Part shown: in pieces, positions 56,643 to 64,000 of the stretch | How the letters are laid out: each line of letters opens with the position of its first letter | How positions within the stretch are numbered: the first letter of the stretch is position 1 | Source: Puccinia triticina | Lineage: Eukaryota > Basidiomycota > Pucciniomycetes > Pucciniales > Pucciniaceae | NCBI RefSeq assembly: GCF_026914185.1 | Contig: NC_070568.1 | Span: forward strand, 2,562,001-2,626,000 | Reading direction: 5' to 3' | DNA length: 64,000 bases | Position numbers and translations under genes: made by a program | The notes under the pieces: generated by a model | Database searches by the model: none | What the model saw: only the letters and a program-made list of their open reading frames with translations | What the model was told of the DNA's origin: nothing

Positions 56643-59600
56643 TTAATTAAGAAGTGAAAATGGATGTGTTAATCGCTCGACTGCACACAAGCTTCCAGTT
56701 GATCCTAGATAGGCACGTGCCAAAATTGCCAGTGTCGGGTAAGTGGCATGATTAGCCTGAATAGTTTGAATGTTGTCAATGTTGGAGCATACACGGTGAA
56801 AAATAACAAGATGTGAATTACCTTCCACCATTTCAAAGGTGTGCTCTTGTGATCTATTTCACCATCCTTGAAGGATAGCTCGGCTGAAAGGTAGGCTTCA
56901 ATCTCTTGCGCCTGAGGACTCAGAGTGGGTTTGGCCATCCTTGAGGCCAGCCGGGCCCTAAGTGAGTTTTTTGGGTGAGACAGAGTCAATTGAGGGCTGT
57001 CAAGGACCTCCGCAGAAGTATCCGCTGTTCTGGTTGATTCGGTTTTTTTCTTGGCAATTTTGAATCCGACTTGAAGCAGCTTGAGACATCGGGCAACCTC
57101 AGGACTTTCTGAACCAAACACTAGCTCGAAGAGATGCATCCTGTAGCAGAGATGCATTATTGTAGCTATTATCAGAGTATCACATTCCATGGCTTCGTCC
57201 AAGTACTTGTTCACACGAGTGAACATTGCTTGATACATAGGGTAGAGCGCATCGGTCTCCTGAGATTTGTCAATCTTATCATCAAGAGATTCCTTCAGCT
57301 CCAAGTACTTTGGTAGGACGTGGGCGCCTGTGGAGGAGTTCCCTTCCATTTCCGAAGTAAGTTCAACAAAAACCTACACAAAAAAACCAATGTCTTAATA
57401 ATTTCAGAAAGCCAACACCTCAATGTTGTGCAATGCAAAAACTGACCTCAAGCTCCCGGTTGAGACTGTCCAGTTCCTTCCAATCTTTTGGGAGGAAGTG
57501 TGCATTGCCAAAAATGTTACTTCATCCATCTGATCGTCTTTGAGCAAGCGGTCAATCACATCACGGGCGTCAACAGCTTTTTGGTAACTCTGACAGCGAA
57601 TATTCCACCGGATTCCGTATCCCGCAATCAAAGGCGCCACATTTATTCCCAGCTTTTGAGCAGTTAGATCAAAGTTTGAGCGCTGCGCTGCTGAGCGAGT
57701 GATCTGTTTAATAACCAAATCAAGCTTTTGAAAAAATTCAAATGGAATTGAGTTTCTTGATTCAACTTTGGAGATGTACATGGATAAGAAATCGTACCTT
57801 CTCAATAAGTTCATGAAGCTTCTTGGTGCTTGAGTGTATCAAACTGGCCGCATTCTCTTGATCGGGGTCAATGTCATCGGGATCAGGACCTCCAGTTGGT
57901 GTGATTTCTTCACCTGCGTTCCCATAGTCACTGTCTGAGTCAAAAGCAAGATCGATCTGATTTGGGACTTTCTTTCTAGCGCGCCCAACCGCTTCTGGTT
58001 CGCCAGGGGGTGGTTCAAACCCAGGCTCATCCTCATTGTGTTCCGTCAGCCTACCAAGGACCGGGAAGAATCCCAAAACCAATTCCTTGGCTTTCCTTGG
58101 CGGGAGCGTCTTGAGAGACAGGGCTCGAAGCCCAGCATTAACAATCAAGGCCAGCTTGTGGCAAAAACACCAAATGTGCATGGTTGAGGGATCCCACGAG
58201 TCTGGTTCAATTCCCTGTCGGTCATCGTTAAACAGCTCATACATGCGACTGGCCATTGTATTATTGTTAGATCCAGAGTCCGTGGTCTGGGCCAACATGT
58301 ATAAAACCACTTTACACAATAAGCACTTGAACTGGTGTTGATTCTACAGATGCAAAGAAAGGACTTATCTTTTCGTAAAGCTTCTTTTTCTTCAGAACCT
58401 CGGCTATTGGCCGCGCAAGGAGGTGTCCACGGTGTTTCCAAGGTATCATCTTGAGGTACAAGTGGCGCACAAAATACTCCCAATTGGAGTCGACGTAAGC
58501 AACCGCCGCACCAACGAAAGCAAAACAATTCCCCTTTGTTGTCCAAACATCGTGTATGAGGGTGAATTTGGTGTCCAAATTCTGCGGGTTTGGGTAAGTG
58601 ATCATGAGTTCAAACACAAATTCATTTGAGGTACAGGTTCAAACTCACATTCGACTCGGTGAAGACATGTAACTTCAGCATACTGTACAGTTTTTTTGAT
58701 TCATCAGCCGACCATCAACGACCATAGAGCACGGCTTTGAGATTTGCGTAGAGGAATGCGGCCCGAAGATGGGGATCTTGCAACCGTGACCATGGAAGGG
58801 CTTGACGCACTTGCCAAATCATCAGCATCTGATTGAGTACCCGGTTGACAAATGTTGGTTTGACTTCGAGAAAGCCCGCAATTCCAGATTGTTTAGATTC
58901 GCCAGGTTTGAGCTGAGAATCCATGAGTTTTTTCTCAGCAACAGAAGGCGGTAATTTGGCGCCTAACTTTTTAGCCAGGTTGCGGTTGATGCAGCCTTTT
59001 GCATTCTTACTCGCTTGCGTGGAGCCGTCGCGATGGGCCCACAAGTTACCTTTAGTTGTCTCATGTGCTCAATAGTTTCCCTTACACCATTTGCACTTGT
59101 AGTTGATTGGCTCTGTGGACTTGTCTGTTGGCTTTGAGGTCGGGGCCTCGAAGAAATCCAGGATGTTGTCAAACTCGTCCTTCTTGGTAATCCTTGCTTG
59201 CTGCTTAATCTCAATCGATTCGTTTTCGCTAATCTGGTTGTAGTCATGGCCTTCTTCCTCACCCTGTAGAAAATAATATTTCACCAATCAGAATTTATAC
59301 ATGATCCAGAAATGATATTATATTCTCATTCCTGCTTACTTCGGATGGTACATCGTTGGGGGCGCTGGACTTCTTCTTTTTCTTGATGGGCTTGCTTCCA
59401 GATGGTTTATTCTTTGCGGATGACTCTCCGGAGGTGGAAATCCTGGGGTGACTTGACTTCTTTGCGTTCTTCTTGCCTTTTGATTTTGCTTGGATTTGAA
59501 CGTTTGATTGGCCGGACTCCAAAGAAGCAACAGCCGGGCGCTTTTTATTGGGAGCTCGGTTAATGCTAACACAAGAATCTGACGATGGCCTCACCATATT

Positions 59601-59723
59601 GGGTGCGATCGCAATGGATGAGGCGCGGCTGGAACGGCGAAGCTGCGACTGTTGAGAGTGATCGGTCGCGTATTCGTTATCCTCATCCTCCTCAGAATCT
59701 CGATTTTCTGCTGCTGGGGGCAT
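56643..59723 (-). CDS. hAT transposase of the inner element
   Basis: Minus-strand exons in order: a Ser/Lys-rich N-terminus (59340-59723); a BED-type zinc finger (INYKCKWCKGN, with NLWAHRDGSTQ on the other side of a splice or frame break near 59040-59100); the catalytic core with FTLIHDVWTTKGNCFAFVGA (about 58500-58560), AQTTDSGSNNNTMASRMYEL and MHIWCFCHKLALIVNAGL (58110-58300); a helical insert domain (57404-57814 and 56833-57349); and the dimerisation block YPTLAILARAYLGSTGSLCA (56690-56755). Length and domain order suit a full hAT transposase of the rust type. The C-terminus stops soon after VERLTHPFSLLN, slightly early for the family. Apart from the uncertain joint near 59.07 kb no stop was seen, so it could be active. 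Exon borders are approximate. Confidence 0.75.
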
Positions 59724-59981
59724 TTCAGGTGCTGGTGAGAAAGTAAGCTAGAAAAGGGAGGCGTTAGTGCCTTTACAAAGGAGAGCAAATGGGTGAAACT
59801 GAGGGGGGGACTCGTACTTCTGACAGTACAACTCAACAAAATTGACTGGTTGGCGTACAACCCCTGTCACTGACACCCCAATAAAAATGTGTGTCTAGGG
59901 ATGGCCTCTGGTGCCCGTTCGCGGGTACTAGGCACCCGTTTGCGGGTACCCATGCCTGTGTCCTACTAGTAGCACAGTCGT

Positions 59982-60061
59982 ACTGTCGGATTTCACGAAA
60001 TCCGACAGTACAACTCAACAGTAGCACAGTTGTACTGTCGGATTACGCGTAATCCGACAGT
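59982..60061. repeat. Two 28-bp palindromes in a 52-bp tandem
   Basis: 59982-60009 is ACTGTCGGATTTC...GAAATCCGACAGT (one central mismatch) and 60034-60061 is ACTGTCGGATTACGCGTAAT, CCGACAGT, a perfect 28-bp palindrome. Both are preceded by AGTAGCACAGTYGT. A shorter relative, GCGGATTTCACGAAATCC on minus, lies at 60112-60130. They lie upstream of the transposase gene, so they could act as operator-like sites or be a small inserted element. Confidence 0.85.
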
Positions 60062-60779
60062 ACGAGCTCTGCAAGCGCTGAGTAGGCAAATATTCCCGCG
60101 GAGTGCGCACTGCAGGATTTCGTGAAATCCGCAGCCCCGCCCAGTGGCAGAAACAGGCGGGTACCCGGGCTGGATATTGATTTTTAACGATATCCAGCGT
60201 TATCCAGCGCAAAATTCAGTTACTATATCCATTTCCAGCTGAAAAATATATAATTACACGTTACAATACTTGAGCGGGCAAAATTTAAACGTTACTGTTA
60301 GCGATAACGATGGCAATAGTAACGGCGGGTAGTTACTATACAAAAATCCATCAGATATTGTAAAGTAAAGTAACTACCCACTGTTGATGAAACCAATTGT
60401 TACTACAACTCGCTCTTCCCTTACAACTCAAAGACAGTTGATCAACCTTTGAATTACTGGCTTAAACTTCCCTACACACCCAATTCAAGTGCTTTGAAGA
60501 AGCTAGCCATTGGCATCCTCGAAGTTGTTCCCCATGCTGCCGGAGTTGAGGGGCTATTCTCCATCATGAGTGCAATTAAAACTAAATCTCAAAATCAAAT
60601 GTCACCCATCACCTTGAAGATGATGGCCCAACTTGGGCAAATTGAATCTAACCTAAGTAGTACTGGATTGAGAGAATCCACCATAGATATGTAATTGATG
60701 GAGGATCAGCCTCAGCTATTGAGCCTCCCAATTGGGTCCCTGGCCAACCAAGCGGGCAACACCTTTGTACCTATTTGGT

Positions 60780-61400
60780 AGGGACAAATTTTTGGCTTGC
60801 CCCCGGGAGTAATGAGTGCCTGCTTGCCGAGGACCTCGGCAAGCAATTTTGCACACTAGGCCTATTGCACACACTCGGCAAAGATGGATTCCCTTCCGCT
60901 CGCCTAGTAGGCTTCCTCTTGCCCTTGGATGTGGAAATGACACCTGCTTGCCAAGGTCTGGGAATTATCTCGGGCCAGCAGGTACATGTTATACAAACAC
61001 TGGGGGCTTCTTCCGCTGGTGCCTTTTGTACTCGGCCAGAATGAATTTTCTTCCATTGCCCCGGATCACTTGTACCTGCTTGTCAAGGAAGATTTCTTGG
61101 CAAGCAGGTGCAAGGTGCTTGCGTTGGAGGAATCCTCACGGGCGAGTGGGTATCTGCTCGCCGGGGATGATTCCAAGGAAGATTCCTCCACAGCAAGCAG
61201 TCAAAAGACCCGCTCGCCGGAGAGGCCTCCTCCTCGGCAATATCATTGTACGTTCTTGCAGAGAGCAGCTATGTACAAGGTGTGCCCGCTCGCCTGATAC
61301 ATACCCGGCTGTCTCAGGAAACCTTCTCCTCGGCGGGCAGCCAGCACCACCGGCGTGCCGGTGAGGAATCACGCTTGGTCGCTCGGCTCTGAGGGCCGGT
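60780..61400. repeat. Cluster of CTTGCCGAGG-type hairpins
   Basis: Repeated words GCTTGCCGAGGACCTCGGCA (60829), CCTGCTTGTCAAGGAAG...TTCTTGGCAAGCAGG (61075-61110), CTCGCCGGGGATGATTCC (61157) and CTCGCCGGAGAGGCCTCC (61212) form hairpins. They resemble diverged units of the 46-bp array in Helitron D. Open frames here are side effects. Confidence 0.6.
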
Positions 61401-61886
61401 GTGTATTTGTGGGCTCATCCCGGCTTGTTGGCTAGGTACCTTCAAATGTGTTTTTTTTCATACCCTTTTGGGGGTTCAAAAACATATGCAAAAAAAGACC
61501 TGGCATTGAGGCAGATTTTCTGTTCCTGCCACCCCAGTTTTCACCAAACTTAACCAAGTCCCACCTGTGGCTTCGCTGGAGGGACTTATGCGCTATCAGG
61601 AATTCTCACGTGAGAATTTTGGATAGATGATCCGTGAAATTGTTACATTCCTCATCACTCCTGCAGTTCTCATCCTCTGTTCTTGAAACTCATTTTTCCT
61701 GAAGCGCTTCCTTGTCCCCTTATTTTCTATATTTTTCCATTACCGGTATCTTTGCTCAATTTGTTTTATAAAAATATTTGGAAAATCTCAAATAAAAGTA
61801 AAATAAATATCATATCCCAGCATACCACCCGGATTTATGAGCACAGACCAACCTATTACTTAGCACCAAAATATAAGACGAAAAGC

Positions 61887-62400
61887 TTTTATAAAGGTTT
61901 GAGATGCTTGTGAGCAAGCAGGCAACGGGCGGCGGCGACAAGACAAAACTTTTATAAAGGTTTGAGATGCTCGTGAGCAAGCAGGAAACGGGCGGCGGCG
62001 ACAAGAGCACAAGACAAACCTGGATGAAAGAGTAGTATGAGAAACAAGGTTAATGAGATAAGCGAGAGTAGAAAACGGACCTAAAGGTGTAGTCGAGTGA
62101 GCAGAGTGAACAATCTTGAAACAAAGATGATTGATTTCAATTTATACTAACCTTTTATAAAGGTTTGAGATGCTCGTGAGCAAGCAGGCGACAGGCGGCG
62201 GCGACAAGAGCACAAGACAAACCTGGATGAAAGAGTAGTATAAGAAACAAGGTTTATGAGATAAGCAAGAGTAGAAAACGGACCCAAAGGTGTAGTCAAG
62301 TGAGCAGAGCAAACAATCTTGAAACAAATATGATTGAGGAAAAACAGTAACAGGAGATGCTGGACTAAGTACAATCAAGATAGGTTTCAAGAGAGGAGCT
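61887..62400. repeat. About 204-bp tandem repeat with a truncated first unit
   Basis: CTTTTATAAAGGTTTGAGAT starts at 61887, 61947 and 62151. The first unit is cut to about 60 bp. The next two carry GAGCAAGCAGG, CGGCGGCGACAAGAGCACAA and the same tail GTAGTCRAGTGAGCAGAG. No gene. Confidence 0.85.
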
Positions 62401-64000
62401 GCGGACTACAACGTGTAACTATAACGGACTAGTATATGCTAATAGGAAGTGATAGTGCTAATATGCTAATACAAAAAATCAACTGTTTCAAGTATTGAAA
62501 ACAGAAGGGTGCACATACGTGATATCACATTGTATAAGATCTGCCAATCACGCACAGGCTTTTAGGGTGTTAAAAGTTGACTTGCATAAAATCATAAAAT
62601 TCTGAGCTGAAAAAAATATGGACCTACTTTGCGCACTGCAAAAAGCTCTTTGTGCACTGTGCAGTGCGCAAAGTTTGAAAATACTTTGGGCACTGCGCGT
62701 GAAGGGCTTAACTTTTTCAAATTAATTATTTAACAATCAATAGAAAAGCTTATTATTGTCCTCTGTGAATTTATTTGGAGTTTTTTGAAGCTTCTCTGTA
62801 TGCTTATAAATCCCATCAATAAAAAAAACAAGTACATTCATTTGGGGACCTGGAATTCACATTCCCACAGGGAAAAAAAAAACCAAATGATTTAGTGAAT
62901 CATGTTCAATATGTAGTTAAAAGTTTTAGAACTTTTTGGTCACTTTGTACAAGGACAAGGCTTTCAAAAATCAGCAACTTTTTCTCAAAATATGCCAAAA
63001 TGTGCCAGTAAGTGGTAGAGAATGTAAAAAGGTACTTGGCACCGCCCGCACCCGCCCAGTGGTGCCAGATGTGGTGCCGCTGTTTTTTGGTAAAAAGCGG
63101 TGCGGTACCTGGGTACTTCCCCCAAGTACCGCCCATCCCCAGATGGTGTCAAATAAAATGCGGGATGAATAGGTAAAGTTGGGTTTCTGCCTTCCTTCTA
63201 GAATAGTCCGGGCTTGTTTGGTAGTTGGCACTGAAACTCTGCAACATACAAATCCCTTCAGCACTCCTCCGTGAGTCTGGTACAATCCCCCTGGTCTACA
63301 AAGGGTTCAACTGCTCAGCTTCCGCACGCAAGAACTCCGCAAAGGTATGGTTTTAGGGTAGGTAAAAACTCTCTGCATGCTTGTAATCTGTAAAGTCACA
63401 CTCAAATACAGCTACTACAATGTTGGTACTGTACATGTAGTAATTAAGATTGTAGAGAGAAAAGCCGTCCCCTCCCATTCCATATCCCCCACTCCCTCGG
63501 CCCCGCCGTCCTCCATTCCCACCTGGTGTTGTTTGCATCCCCTTTCCCGCACTAACAAACTCTGCCTGCATCGCCTCCCAGCCTAGCACATCTCCAACGC
63601 CTGTTCTCCTGCACCCCGCGACTAGCCTCTGGATTTAGTCTCTACCCAGCGCTTCCACCCCAACGTCATCCACTGATGATGTCTGCTTCCGCTGCCCCAG
63701 TTCACCTAACTCCGCGCCGCTACCAGTCCGTCTGTGCGCTTGATACGCCGGAGTCCTACTCCAACTCTCAGCTAAATCTCCTTCTAGGCCGTGGCTTGAA
63801 CCCCGGTTCCCCGCACCTGTGTTGGTCCCTGGTCTGCACCCGCCTCCGCCCGTTGACTTTCCGCGTGCTTTTGTTTGGCCGTACATTCAAGGTTCCCTCA
63901 GAAGCATATAAGCACACTTGCTTTTCTACTCTCTCAAGAATGCACAAGCTTAAAGAACCTAAGACTTGATTTCTAAGAAAGTAAGACCAAAAACTAAAAG
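62400..64000. other. No supported gene; repeat relics
   Basis: 62563-62620 matches 1704-1760 (GTTGACTTGCATAAAATCAT). 62630-62700 repeats TGCGCACTG/CAGTGCGCAAAG words. 63030-63130 is a foldback of GGTACTTGG/CCAAGTACC and GGTGCCAG/GGTACC words. 63200-63345 looks exon-like (bounded by TAG and GTATGG) but gives no recognisable protein. The region 63450-63900 is CT-rich with no convincing frame. Confidence 0.4.

Larger units (their letters stand above)
56396..60385 (-). mobile_element. Inner hAT transposon with TIRs and target duplication
   Basis: The left end AACGGTGGGTAGTTAC (56396) and the right end GTAACTACCCACTGTT (to 60385) are inverted repeats of 16 bp with one mismatch. The words GATGAAACCAA at 56387-56397 and 60386-60396 contain the 7-9 bp target duplication. 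Both subterminal regions are rich in GTTAC/GTAAC words (56403-56500, 60285-60375), typical transposase binding arrays. The element encodes a hAT transposase on the minus strand and sits in the coding exon of another hAT gene. Confidence 0.92.
54739..60694 (+). pseudogene. hAT transposase pseudogene, split by another hAT element
   Basis: The plus strand starts with a BED-like zinc finger (AKCTYCQKIFPHAKPH, about 54868-54915). It continues through the catalytic region with KLSLDGWTNNSGNSIYALM (55345-55400), ALVTDSP, CTLHVFNLIAKRIANHP (55690-55745) and YVVAFLLHPDYL (56244-56281). The C-terminal hAT dimerisation block VVPHAAGVEGLFSIMSAIKT lies at 60522-60581, after a 4-kb insertion (56396-60385). 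In-frame stops are TAG 55181-55183, TGA 55683-55685 and TGA 56282-56284, each with clear coding homology on both sides. An intron near 55578-55650 has GTAAGT. The copy is inactive. Its own terminal repeats were not found. Confidence 0.85.

Noticed and set aside
63676..63969. 97-codon plus-strand ORF near the end
   Set aside because: CT-biased sequence, no family match and no splice support.

Overview
The window looks like a repeat-dominated stretch of a basidiomycete genome, most likely a rust fungus (Pucciniales, Puccinia-like). The reasons are spliceosomal genes with short introns (63-100 bp) in every coding remnant, a KDZ-type transposase with a CxC cysteine cluster, two hAT transposases, a MULE transposase with a SWIM zinc finger, and decayed copies of fungal housekeeping genes. 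This is eukaryotic DNA: there are no operons, ribosome binding sites or CRISPR. The species call rests on remembered family resemblance and is an inference.

The main organising feature is a family of Helitron-like elements, recognised from both termini. The 5' ends start TCYAAGTWTAYTAAA directly after an A. The 3' ends carry a GC-rich hairpin (GCGGCGNAGCCGCC-like), about 8 nt, then CTAG followed by T. Four pairs give complete elements: A (4180-5996, +), C (33895-42537, +), D (43917-47825, -) and E (48649-52126, +). A fifth pair (B, 16012-31927, -) is only a possible pairing, and a lone 3' end lies at 53598 (F, -). Removing A restores continuity of the KDZ gene at an A/T site. Removing D and E restores one minus-strand host-type gene (43462-53090): E sits in an exon and D in an intron that would be about 97 bp without it. 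The elements carry gene fragments in their own sense orientation: IRA/neurofibromin-like, acetolactate synthase and long-chain-base phosphatase in C; a RhoGEF DH-like fragment and a beta-tubulin pseudogene in E.

Layout: 0-2.7 kb, repeats and TIR elements; 2.8-8.3 kb, KDZ transposase pseudogene hit by a 203-bp MITE and Helitron A; 8.8-16 kb, repeat words, a 33-bp minisatellite and GC-rich unassigned DNA; 16-32 kb, candidate Helitron B block with foldback elements, a compound inverted-repeat region, a spliced gene of unknown function and a MULE transposase; 32-33.9 kb, an AT-hook-like tail ORF and a 59-bp repeat; 33.9-42.5 kb, Helitron C; 42.5-53.6 kb, the interrupted host-type gene with Helitrons D and E; 54.7-60.7 kb, a hAT transposase pseudogene split by a second 4-kb hAT element with a target-site duplication; 60.7-64 kb, hairpin-rich and tandem repeats.

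Every transposase or housekeeping reading frame that could be followed through carries stop codons, missing exons or insertions, except the inner hAT and the gene at 24.1-25.0 kb. I see no intact housekeeping gene. Names for captured fragments come from remembered motifs and were not searched.
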